The position numbers were made by a program, and so were the translations under genes. From an uncultured Amaricoccus sp. (GTDB taxonomy: Bacteria; Pseudomonadota; Alphaproteobacteria; Rhodobacterales; Rhodobacteraceae), in assembly GCF_937891315.1 (NCBI RefSeq), contig NZ_CALAGI010000013.1:1-21806 (forward strand): 21,806 nt of DNA, written 5' to 3'. Every line of letters begins with the position of its first letter. Position 1 is the first letter of the stretch. Of the stretch, positions 1 through 6,614 are shown one piece after another. The notes beneath the pieces were generated by a model. That model saw nothing but the letters and a program-made list of their open reading frames with translations, had not been told where the DNA came from and searched no databases.

Positions 1-2
1 CC

Positions 3-78
3 CGGCTTGACCGTTGAAAACGGTCATGCCCCCCGCGGGGCATGCCCGTCACGATCTCGCCGACGGTCGAGATCGTGA
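3..78. repeat. Palindromic repeat element, copy 1 (three tandem hairpins)
   Basis: Three hairpins follow one another: arms 9-15/19-25 with a 3-base loop, arms 26-32/37-43 with a 4-base loop, and arms 49-59/68-78 (11 perfect base pairs, 8-base loop). The flank at 3-14 (CGGCTTGACCGT) and the core at 47-63 recur at 4494-4505 and 4508-4524. Copy 1 carries about 30 extra bases between flank and core. The element lies 3' of the histidine kinase gene, so it could act as a terminator or be a REP-like dispersed repeat. There is no T-run on either side. Bases 79-215 hold nothing I recognise. Confidence 0.6.
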
Positions 79-215
79 AGTGGACGCTCGAACGTGGTGC
101 TCCACACGGATGGCGCAGGCGGGTGGCAAGAACATCGACAGGGGCGCCGCGTTGGGCGGCTACGCGAGGTCCGGGCGGGAAGGGCGCGGGCGAAGCAATC
201 AAACAGGATTTGGCC

Positions 216-1529
216 TCAATGCGCGAGTGGCAGGAGGACCTCGGCGCGGAGGCCCCCCTCGGGGCGGTTCGAGATCCGAAGCTCGCCGCCATGGGCGCCA
301 ACGATACCGCGCGCGATCGAGAGGCCGAGACCGGCGCCGCCGGTGTCGGCGTTGCGCGATGCCTCGCCGCGCACGAAGGGCTCGAACATCGCCTCGATCC
401 GGCCAGCGGGGATGCCGGGGCCGTCATCCTCGATGGTCGCCACCGCCTCGGCGCCGCGCCGCTCCAGCCGCGCGCGCGCCGCCCCGCCATAGCGCAGCGC
501 GTTGTCGATCAGGTTGCCGAAGGCGCGCGACAGGGCCACCGGGCGGCCGCGCACCATCAATGGCGGCGTCGGGGTCATCGCGGCGCCGCGCTCTTCGCAG
601 AGCCGGGCGAGCAGGGCGGCGAGGTCGAGGTCGCTGCTCGCCTCGACGTCGGCCTGACCGCGGGCGTAGGCGACGAGGCTGTCGGCCATCACCGTCATTT
701 CGTCGAGCGTGCGGACGATTGGCTCGCGGTCGGCCTCGTCCAGCATCTCGGCGCGAATGCGCAGGCTGGTGATCGGGGTGCGAAGGTCATGGCCGACCGC
801 CGCCAGCGTCCGCGTCCGCTCGGCGTCGAAGCGGGCGATGCGGGCCTGCATCTCGTTGAAGGCATGGGCGCTCTCGCGAAGCTCGCGCGCCCCGACCTCC
901 GGCACCCGGGCCAGACGATCGCCGCGCCCCGCCGCGCGGGCGGCGGCGGCGAGCGCGGCGAGGGGTCGCGTCAGGTGGCGGATGAAGAGGACCGCGACCG
1001 CCAGCACCGCCGCCAGCGACAGGAGCAGCACGCGCAGGAACGGCACGGGGTCGGACGGCGGCGCCGGCCCGAGGGGACGCGCGCGCACATTAAGCCATGT
1101 CTGGCCCGGCCCGTCGAGCCGGACCGACAGGAGCACGCGGTCCCCACGCTCGCCGTCGCCGGTTCGGGCCCGCAACTCGGGCGGCTCCGATCCCAGCGCG
1201 CTCAGCGCCGCGCGCAGCTGCGTGGTGGCGAGCATCTCGGTTTCGCCGGGGCCGACGATCGGCTCCGGCCCGATCTCGACGCGGGCGAAGCGATCCTGGG
1301 CGAGATCAGCGACTCGGCCGCGGTCGGCCGGCGACGCGGCGTCGATCAAGGGCACGATCAGCGCCAGCCGCTCTATCGCCCGGGCCTCGCCGATCTCGTG
1401 GCCAAACCGCCGCCGCTCGGAGGAGAGCAGCGTCGCCGCGACGAGATTGACGACGATCAGCGCGGCGGTGAGCAGCAGGGCGAACCGCCCGGCGAGCCCG
1501 TCCGGCACCAGGCGCCGTAGCAGGTTCAA
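216..1529 (-). CDS. Sensor histidine kinase of a two-component system
   Basis: This is a membrane-bound histidine kinase that should autophosphorylate on His247 and pass phosphate to the adjacent regulator. From the TTG start there are 437 residues: a membrane segment at about 16-37, a periplasmic sensor stretch of about 125 residues, a second membrane segment at about 164-184, HAMP, a HisKA domain with GHDLRTP around His247, then an HATPase domain with the N box at 338-349, DDGPGIP at 368-374 and GGAGLGLSIAR at 397-407. I chose the TTG at 1527-1529 because it overlaps the regulator stop as TTGA, typical of translational coupling. An upstream in-frame ATG (start 1574) would give 15 extra Arg-rich residues. 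The architecture is EnvZ-like. The ligand is unknown, and the periplasmic loop shows no domain I recognise. Confidence 0.93.
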   Translation of the reverse strand: MNLLRRLVPDGLAGRFALLLTAALIVVNLVAATLLSSERRRFGHEIGEARAIERLALIVPLIDAASPADRGRVADLAQDRFARVEIGPEPIVGPGETEMLATTQLRAALSALGSEPPELRARTGDGERGDRVLLSVRLDGPGQTWLNVRARPLGPAPPSDPVPFLRVLLLSLAAVLAVAVLFIRHLTRPLAALAAAARAAGRGDRLARVPEVGARELRESAHAFNEMQARIARFDAERTRTLAAVGHDLRTPITSLRIRAEMLDEADREPIVRTLDEMTVMADSLVAYARGQADVEASSDLDLAALLARLCEERGAAMTPTPPLMVRGRPVALSRAFGNLIDNALRYGGAARARLERRGAEAVATIEDDGPGIPAGRIEAMFEPFVRGEASRNADTGGAGLGLSIARGIVGAHGGELRISNRPEGGLRAEVLLPLAH

Positions 1530-2239
1530 GACGCGTCCTCGACATCGGCGGCGAGCGCGTAGCCGCCGCCCCATTCGGTGACGATCAGCGTCGGGCGCGC
1601 CGGGTCGGTCTCGAGCTTGCGGCGCAGGCGGCTCACCTGGTTGTCGATGGCGCGGTCATAGGCCTTTGCCTCGCGCCCCGCGGTGAGGTCGAGCAGCTGA
1701 TCGCGCGACAATACCGCCCGCGGTCGGTCGAGCAGCGCGCCGAGCAAACGCGCCTCGCCCGAAGTGAGCTCGGCGCCGCGCCCGTCGTCATGCGTCACCC
1801 GGCGCGCGGCGGGATCGAAGGTCCAGCCGGAGAAACGGCGCAGGGCGGAGGGCACGGCCGGCGGCGACGGCGGAGCGCGACGCAGCACGGCGCGGACACG
1901 GGCCAGCAGTTCACGCGGGTTGAAGGGCTTCACCACATAGTCGTCGGCGCCGAGCTCCAGCCCGACGATCCGGTCGGTGTCGTCGCTCATCGCGGTCAGG
2001 AGGATCACCGGCGGCCCACCGCGGCCGACGAGCCAGCGGCAGACGGAGAGCCCGTCCTCGCCCGGCATCATCACGTCGAGGATCACGAGGTCGATCGCCC
2101 CGGTCTCGACCGTCGCCCGGGCCTCGCCGGCATTGGCGGCGAGCGTGGTACGGAAGGCATGGCGGCGCAGGTACTGGCCCAGCGGTTCGCGGATGTCGCG
2201 GGCATCGTCGACGATCAGGACATGCGGCTCGGTCGTCAT
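1526..2239 (-). CDS. OmpR-family response regulator
   Basis: This is a DNA-binding response regulator and the cognate partner of the overlapping downstream kinase. From the chosen ATG it has 237 residues. The receiver domain shows acidic residues Asp11/Asp12, phosphoacceptor Asp55 (LVILDVMMPG), Thr82 and Lys104 (VVKPF). The C-terminal winged-helix domain has the typical motifs RAVLSRDQLLDL and DNQVSRLRRKLE. The start at 2239 is preferred because AGGAG sits about 6 bases upstream; in-frame ATGs at 2263 and 2260 lack a comparable site. The gene is divergent from the EF-hand gene, and the shared gap carries direct and inverted repeats typical of OmpR-type operators. Autoregulation and control of the EF-hand gene are therefore likely, but this is inference. 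Confidence 0.95.
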   Translation of the reverse strand: MTTEPHVLIVDDARDIREPLGQYLRRHAFRTTLAANAGEARATVETGAIDLVILDVMMPGEDGLSVCRWLVGRGGPPVILLTAMSDDTDRIVGLELGADDYVVKPFNPRELLARVRAVLRRAPPSPPAVPSALRRFSGWTFDPAARRVTHDDGRGAELTSGEARLLGALLDRPRAVLSRDQLLDLTAGREAKAYDRAIDNQVSRLRRKLETDPARPTLIVTEWGGGYALAADVEDAS

Positions 2240-2306
2240 CGGCGCTCCTCTCCGACCCATCACTAAGCCGGCGCCGGGTCGGCTGGCGAGTCCGACGGCG
2301 CGCGAC

Positions 2307-2373
2307 TTTGTCGCGAAGCGCGTCAGCGGCCGAGGCTTGCGACGGATTGCGACAAATCGGCCAGGCCGCTGAC
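2307..2373. promoter_or_regulatory. Candidate response-regulator operator between the two-component genes and the EF-hand gene
   Basis: Two identical heptamers TTGCGAC lie at 2337-2343 and 2347-2353, exactly 10 bases apart, the spacing used by OmpR/PhoP-type dimers. An inverted related site TTTGTCGC is at 2307-2314. The pair is enclosed by a perfect 10-base inverted repeat, 2322-2331 and 2364-2373. A CTGACA-like -35 (2369-2374) sits next to it, though no well-spaced -10 was found. The pattern is visible in the sequence; the binding role is inferred. Confidence 0.5.
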
Positions 2374-2455
2374 AAACCTTTTCGCCTTCGGTCCGCTATC
2401 TCGATCCCCGAGGCGGCCGAAATGGTTGCCCCGATCAAAGCAAGGAGACACGGAC

Positions 2456-2992
2456 ATGACGTTCCGGACAAGACGCATAGCCCTTCTGGCGACCCTTTCG
2501 CTCGCGCTGGCCGGTGGCCTCGCGCTGGCCCAGACGACCCAGACGGGCACCAACGAAACCGCGCGGAGCGCACCGCCGCCGATCCAGGCGTTTCACGGCG
2601 ACGGCGGGTGGGGGCCGGGTGGCAAGCATGGTCCCGACGGGCGCGGGCACGGTCCGCGTGGCCCGGAATTCCTGCGCGCGATCTTCACCGAGGCCGACGC
2701 CGACGGCGACGGCACGCTGACCGCCGTCGAGATCGAGACCTATCGCGGCGCGCAGTTCGGCGCGGCCGATGCGAACGGCGATGGCAAGGTTTCGCTCGAC
2801 GAATTCGCCACGGTCTATTTCGCGCGCATCCGTCCCCAGATGGTCGATGCCTTCCAGTCGTTCGACGACGACGGCGACGGTGCCATCACCAGCGCCGAAC
2901 TCGAGGCGCGGGTCGCCGATGTCATCGATCGCCTCGACCGCGACGGCGACGGCGCGCTCAGCCCGACCGACCGGCCGCGCGGCCGTCCGTGA
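2456..2992 (+). CDS. Secreted four-EF-hand calcium-binding protein
   Basis: This is an exported protein of 178 residues with four EF-hand loops at 81-92, 105-116, 137-148 and 161-172. Each follows D-x-D/N-x-D-G, ending in Glu for the first three and Asp172 in the fourth, which should weaken calcium binding there. A signal peptide covers about 1-25 (arginines, hydrophobic core, ALA-Q cleavage site). A Gly/His-rich linker at 47-69 precedes the first loop and could bind metal. The ATG at 2456 has AAGGAG about 8 bases upstream; an in-frame TTG 30 bases earlier is less likely. It is divergent from the two-component genes and is a plausible regulon member. Periplasmic calcium buffering or sensing is inferred from the loops alone. 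Confidence 0.93.
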   Translation: MTFRTRRIALLATLSLALAGGLALAQTTQTGTNETARSAPPPIQAFHGDGGWGPGGKHGPDGRGHGPRGPEFLRAIFTEADADGDGTLTAVEIETYRGAQFGAADANGDGKVSLDEFATVYFARIRPQMVDAFQSFDDDGDGAITSAELEARVADVIDRLDRDGDGALSPTDRPRGRP

Positions 2993-3003
2993 CTCTAAGA
3001 AAA

Positions 3004-3025
3004 GGGGCGGTCCCAGGGCCGCCCC
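3004..3025. terminator. GC-rich hairpin after the EF-hand gene
   Basis: Arms GGGGCGG (3004-3010) and CCGCCCC (3019-3025) form a 7-base-pair stem 11 bases after the EF-hand stop. Read on the minus strand the stem is followed by TTTTCTTAG, so the intrinsic-terminator tail points against the gene. On the plus strand there is no T-run. It may limit transcription in one or both directions. Confidence 0.45.
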
Positions 3026-3097
3026 GGCGCTTCCGGACAAGAGCGAAGTCCGATCCGGCAGCGCAGGCTCGGCCGCTCTGGAATCTTAATTTAACGC

Positions 3098-3137
3098 AAT
3101 ATCTCAACCGCCAGACGATCCCGTCTGGTTGGATATT
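3098..3137 (+). promoter_or_regulatory. 5' leader hairpin upstream of the cytochrome b561 gene
   Basis: A long imperfect stem is visible: AATATC 3098-3103 with GATATT 3132-3137, CAA 3105-3107 with TTG 3129-3131, and CCAGACG 3111-3117 with CGTCTGG 3122-3128. The only interruptions are a T and a CCG bulge, and the loop is 4 bases. It ends 4 bases before the AAGGAG ribosome site (3142-3147). Its position suggests an RNA element controlling translation or stability, or a DNA operator. It matches no riboswitch class I know. Confidence 0.45.
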
Positions 3138-3154
3138 TCTCAAGGAGCGGCGGG

Positions 3155-3709
3155 ATGGGCACTCCACCAAACCACGCGGCGGACGGCACCGGTTACGGGA
3201 CGGTCGCGCGGGTCAATCACTGGGTCGTGGCGCTCGCCATGATGGCGGCGCTCGGCGCCGGCCTCGGCCTTGAATATCTGCCGCTGGAGCCGGCGACGCG
3301 GGGCTGGCTGATGGGCTGGCACAAGACGATCGGCGTCGTCGTGCTGGTCGCCGGCCTCTGGCGGCTGGGGTGGCGGCTACGGACGGGCGTTCCGGCGGCG
3401 GTCGCGGAGACACCGAGCTGGCAGGTGCGCATGGCGTCCGCGTCGCATCGGGCGCTGCTCGCGGCGAGCATCCTGATGCCGCTCTCGGGCATCGTGATGA
3501 CGGTGTTCCGCGGTCGATCGGTCGATCTCGCCGGGCCGTTCTCGATCCCGGCGATGGGAAACATCGGCTGGCTCGCCGGCGGCGCGAACACCGTGCACGC
3601 GCTGGTCGGCACGCTGCTCGTCGCGCTGATCGGCCTGCATGTCGCCGCCGCGCTCAAGCATCATTTCATCGACCGCGACCAGACGCTTCGGCGGATGGTC
3701 CGGGGCTGA
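3155..3709 (+). CDS. Cytochrome b561 family membrane protein
   Basis: This is a four-helix inner-membrane di-heme b-type cytochrome of 184 residues, the usual length for the bacterial CybB/b561 family. Candidate heme-ligand histidines are His22 (NHW), His56 (GWHKTIG), His98, His148 and His162 (GLHVAAALKHH). Membrane segments lie at about 22-40, 57-75, 98-117 and 147-167. The family shuttles electrons between quinol and an acceptor and can oxidise superoxide; which applies here cannot be read from sequence. The ATG has AAGGAG about 7 bases upstream, preceded by a leader hairpin. The gene lies 162 bases after the EF-hand gene on the same strand and may share its regulation. Confidence 0.92.
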   Translation: MGTPPNHAADGTGYGTVARVNHWVVALAMMAALGAGLGLEYLPLEPATRGWLMGWHKTIGVVVLVAGLWRLGWRLRTGVPAAVAETPSWQVRMASASHRALLAASILMPLSGIVMTVFRGRSVDLAGPFSIPAMGNIGWLAGGANTVHALVGTLLVALIGLHVAAALKHHFIDRDQTLRRMVRG

Positions 3710-3719
3710 CGGCGCTCCG

Positions 3720-3735
3720 GCGCGGGCGCCCGCGC
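3720..3735. terminator. 16-base GC palindrome after cytochrome b561
   Basis: GCGCGGGCGCCCGCGC is a perfect palindrome 10 bases after the stop codon. It could form a short stem, but it has no loop spacer and no T-run, so termination is only a guess. Confidence 0.3.
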
Positions 3736-3736
3736 T

Positions 3737-3785
3737 GTGACAGGCAACCCGCCGGTCAGTGACGCAGCCGTCACGCGCGGGTCAC
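3737..3785. promoter_or_regulatory. Helically phased GTSAC sites upstream of the repeat-protein gene
   Basis: Pentamers GTGAC (3737, 3759) and GTCAC (3770, 3781) all start on one 11-base grid; the grid point at 3748 is empty. The 3759 and 3770 sites form an inverted pair. Regular 11-base phasing places them on one DNA face, as expected for cooperative regulator binding. The rest of the 236-base gap (3710-3945) shows no gene and no clear promoter. Confidence 0.35.
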
Positions 3786-3945
3786 GTGGGGCCGGGCATA
3801 ACCTCCTCAGCGCCCAAGCGGGGCCGGATCAAGGCCGAGGGCGAGGCTCCGGGCTCCGGAACCCGCGACCGCGCGACCGTCCGGCCCGACGCGGCCGGCC
3901 GGCGACATTGAAACCGCATATCTTGCAACCAGAAGGTTCATTGAA

Positions 3946-4455
3946 ATGAAAAGCATCGTTTCCACCGCCGCTGTCGTGATCGGGCTCGCACTGCCCGCCA
4001 CCGCCGGCGACTATTCCCAGCTCGCGGCCTCGGCCGGGATCGACGCCTCCACGGCCAGCACTCTGTCGCTGACCGAGATCGCGGCGGCGAAGTTCAGCGC
4101 CGACGGCGGCCAGGACGCGGACCAGATCGTGTCCAAGCCCGGCGTCGTGATGGTCGATCCGGTCCGCCACGCGCAGTTGATCGCCGCCGCCGACCTGACG
4201 CCGGCCGAGGCGCGCGGCCTCACCCTGACCGAGCTCGCCGCGGGCAAGTTCAACGCCGATGCGAGCGCCGACGAAGCGCAGACCGCGCGGGCCGTCACCA
4301 TGTCGACCCGCGGGCCCGTCGCGATCGTTCCGGCGCAGCTGGCCGCCGCCGCCGACCTCACACCGGCGGAGGCGCGCGGCATGAGTCTCAACGAGATTTA
4401 TGTCGCGAAGATCAACGCCGAAGCTCGCGGCGATGATCGCCAGGGCCGCTACTGA
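3946..4455 (+). CDS. Secreted hypothetical protein with three internal repeats
   Basis: I do not recognise the family. The 169-residue product has a signal peptide at 1-20 (lysine, hydrophobic core, ATA-G cleavage site). It then has three repeats at about 22-57, 75-113 and 129-166. Each starts with QLAA, continues as a variant of AADLTPAEARGLTLTE, and ends in an AAxKFNADA-like helix. Repeats 2 and 3 also match closely at the DNA level, suggesting recent duplication. There are no cysteines and no transmembrane segment, so a soluble periplasmic or secreted product is likely. An AAGG site lies about 9 bases before the ATG. It is the last plus-strand gene of the EF-hand/b561 group and converges on phaC. 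Confidence 0.85.
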   Translation: MKSIVSTAAVVIGLALPATAGDYSQLAASAGIDASTASTLSLTEIAAAKFSADGGQDADQIVSKPGVVMVDPVRHAQLIAAADLTPAEARGLTLTELAAGKFNADASADEAQTARAVTMSTRGPVAIVPAQLAAAADLTPAEARGMSLNEIYVAKINAEARGDDRQGRY

Positions 4456-4493
4456 CGCCGTCGCCGAACCGCCGAATCGGCGGCGGGCGCGCG

Positions 4494-4543
4494 CGGCTTG
4501 ACCGTCGCGTCACGATCTCGCCGATAGTCGGGATCGTGACGCG
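4494..4543. repeat. Palindromic repeat element, copy 2
   Basis: The flank 4494-4505 and the 17-base core 4508-4524 match copy 1 at the window start. Here the inverted repeat has perfect 12-base arms (4506-4517 and 4532-4543) with a 14-base loop. It sits between two convergent genes. A small hairpin at 4469-4483 lies just upstream. It may act as a bidirectional transcription barrier or be a REP-like dispersed repeat. Confidence 0.55.
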
Positions 4544-4560
4544 CGGGAAAAGCGCACCGC

Positions 4561-4591
4561 GCGCCGGCCGGATCGGTGATCCGACCGGCGC
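4561..4591 (-). terminator. phaC terminator hairpin
   Basis: Arms 4561-4574 and 4578-4591 pair over 14 positions with one mismatch on the plus strand, which becomes a G-U wobble in the minus-strand RNA; the loop is 3 bases. It begins 12 bases after the phaC stop. TTTT follows about 10 bases past the stem (4551-4548), so it resembles an intrinsic terminator with a displaced U-tract. Confidence 0.55.
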
Positions 4592-4603
4592 GGCGGGCGA
4601 ACC

Positions 4604-6448
4604 TCAGCCGGCGGCCGGGTGGTCGGGGGTGTCCGGCGCGTCGAATCGCGCCCGGACATAGGAGCCCGGCGCCGGCTCGATCACGCCGAGCACCGCCCCC
4701 GGCTCCCGCGCGGCGACATCTGGTCCGGAACGCTTGGCGAGCCATGCGTCCCAGTCGATCCACCAGCTACCCGGCGTCTCCTCCGCGCCCTCGAGCCAGT
4801 TGTCGAGCTCGGCGCCGGTCATGTCGGGATTGGTCCAGAACTGGTACTTGCCGAGCGCCGGCGGATTGACCACGCCTGCGATATGACCCGATCCCGACAA
4901 TATGAACCGCAGGTCAGCCTTCGTCATTTCCTTCGCCCCGCGATAGACCGAGGCCGCGGGCGCGATGTGATCCTCCCGCGTCGCGACGTGATAGACCGGC
5001 ACCTTGATGTCCGACAGCGTCACCGGCACGCCCCGCAGCGAGAATTCGCCCTTGGCGAAGGCGTTCCGGATATAGAACTGCTCGAGATAGTAACAGTGCA
5101 CCTTGGCCGGCATCGCCGTCGAATCGGCGTTCCAGTACAGCAGGTCGAAGGGGAAGGGGTCCTTGCCCAGCATGTAGTTGCTGACGATATAGCCCCAGAT
5201 CAGATCGTTGGCCCGCAGCATATTGAAGGCCGAGGCCATCCGGTTGGCGGGCATGAAGCCCTTCTCCATCTCCTCGCCGATCACCCCGATCGTCTGTTCG
5301 TCGACGAGGATCTGCAGCTCGCCCGCGTCCTCGAAATCGAGCTGGGCGGTGAAGAAGGTGGCGCTCGAGACCCGCTTGTCGCCGGTCTTGCCCATATGGG
5401 CGAGCATGGTCCCGGTCAGAGTGCCACCGATGCAGTAGGAGGCGACATTGAGGCTTTTCTGCCCGGTTTCTTCCAGTACCTTGTCGATCGCGGCGCTGAC
5501 GCCGTCGAACATGTAGCTCTCCCAGGTCTCGCCCGCCTGGCGCTCGTCCGGATTGATCCAGGACACCATGAAGACCGTGTAGCCCTGGTCCACCAGCCAC
5601 TTCACCATGCTCTTCTTCGGATTGAGGTCGAGCACGTAGTATTTGTTGATCCAGGGCGGGATGAACAGCACCGGCTTGGCATGCACCTTCTCGGTCACGG
5701 GCGCATACTGGATGAGCTGCAGGAGGCTGTTCTGCCAGACCACCGTGCCGGGGCTGACGGCGATGTTGCGGCCGACCTCGAAGGCGTCCATGTCGGTCTG
5801 GCGGATGATGAGCTTGCCCTTGCCGCGCTCGAGATCCTCCAGCATCATCTTGAGACCCCGCACCAGATTGCCGCCCTTCTGGTCGATGGTCGCTTCCAGC
5901 ACCTCGGGGTTCAGCGCGAAGAAATTCGCGGGATTCAGCGCCTCGACGAACTGCCGTGTGTAGAAGGCCGCCTTCTTGCGCTCCTTCGGATCCATCTCGC
6001 CGACGGAATTCACGCTGTCCTGGATCCAGCCCGAGGTCAGCAGGTAGGACTGCTTCATATATTCGAACAATGCGTTTTCCGACCATTCCTTGTGGGCGAA
6101 ACGCTTGTCGGCCTTCTGCATGTGCGGCAGCTTCAGGTCGTCGATCGCCTCCTTGGCACCGAGCCATTTCAGCACCGAATTCTGCCAGAGCGCGTTCTGC
6201 GACGACCAGTAGTCGATGGTCATGTCCGCGACCTGCTTGGGATTGTCGAGCACGGTGCGGAAAAGTTCGGCGAAGACCGGCCAGGTGTTCAGGGGGTCGG
6301 CGCTCTGCCTCTTTCCGCCCTCGCTCATCTGGGCCTGCATGAACTTCTGCCAGATCTGGCCCGAGATGTCGAAGACCTCGGCCATGTTCTGGGCGACATG
6401 TTGCCCCTGCTCGGCGAGCGACTGTCCGTCGGTGGTTTCGGTGGTCAT
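4604..6448 (-). CDS. phaC: Class I poly(3-hydroxyalkanoate) synthase
   Basis: The enzyme polymerises 3-hydroxyacyl-CoA into PHA storage granules. It has 614 residues, close to the class I norm of about 560-600. An N-terminal PhaC domain is followed by an alpha/beta hydrolase fold. The catalytic triad is visible: Cys339 in the lipase-like box SYCIGGT, Asp493 in REDHIAP, and His522 in GSGHIAGVVNPP. The conserved C-terminal PGSYVRA motif is present at about 595-600. I chose the ATG at 6448 because GGGGGAA lies 8 bases upstream. The frame stays open for 74 more codons, but that stretch overlaps panB and looks non-coding. No phaA, phaB, phaR or phasin gene is adjacent, so the rest of the pathway must be elsewhere. 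Confidence 0.97.
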   Translation of the reverse strand: MTTETTDGQSLAEQGQHVAQNMAEVFDISGQIWQKFMQAQMSEGGKRQSADPLNTWPVFAELFRTVLDNPKQVADMTIDYWSSQNALWQNSVLKWLGAKEAIDDLKLPHMQKADKRFAHKEWSENALFEYMKQSYLLTSGWIQDSVNSVGEMDPKERKKAAFYTRQFVEALNPANFFALNPEVLEATIDQKGGNLVRGLKMMLEDLERGKGKLIIRQTDMDAFEVGRNIAVSPGTVVWQNSLLQLIQYAPVTEKVHAKPVLFIPPWINKYYVLDLNPKKSMVKWLVDQGYTVFMVSWINPDERQAGETWESYMFDGVSAAIDKVLEETGQKSLNVASYCIGGTLTGTMLAHMGKTGDKRVSSATFFTAQLDFEDAGELQILVDEQTIGVIGEEMEKGFMPANRMASAFNMLRANDLIWGYIVSNYMLGKDPFPFDLLYWNADSTAMPAKVHCYYLEQFYIRNAFAKGEFSLRGVPVTLSDIKVPVYHVATREDHIAPAASVYRGAKEMTKADLRFILSGSGHIAGVVNPPALGKYQFWTNPDMTGAELDNWLEGAEETPGSWWIDWDAWLAKRSGPDVAAREPGAVLGVIEPAPGSYVRARFDAPDTPDHPAAG

Positions 6449-6554
6449 CGGCGCGTTCCCCCATGCTTTGCGTCGAGTGTACAAAACCCCGCCCGGCTTG
6501 CCCATCCCCGTGCTTCGAATAGTACCCTTGATCGAACGCGGCGACAGCTCGCTC

Positions 6555-6584
6555 TTGACAAGCGCCGGCCGCGGGGGCGTCTGT
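6555..6584 (+). promoter_or_regulatory. Possible panB promoter
   Basis: A perfect -35 TTGACA lies at 6555-6560. The -10 is poor: GTCTGT at 6579-6584 gives an 18-base spacer. A start near 6590 would leave a leader of about 25 bases before the GTG of panB. The 166-base gap between phaC and panB otherwise holds only the two divergent starts. Confidence 0.35.
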
Positions 6585-6614
6585 TCCTCCGCGAAGCGAA
6601 ACGGGGGCCGGGAA

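Noticed and set aside
1..78. CRISPR repeat or transposon end for the tandem hairpins
   Set aside because: No regular repeat-spacer pattern, no target-site duplication and no transposase nearby. The two copies differ in internal length.
42..1520. Long plus-strand open frame opposite the histidine kinase
   Set aside because: It is antisense to a gene with complete kinase motifs, and its composition (Arg/Ala/Gly-rich, no domain) is a GC-rich shadow.
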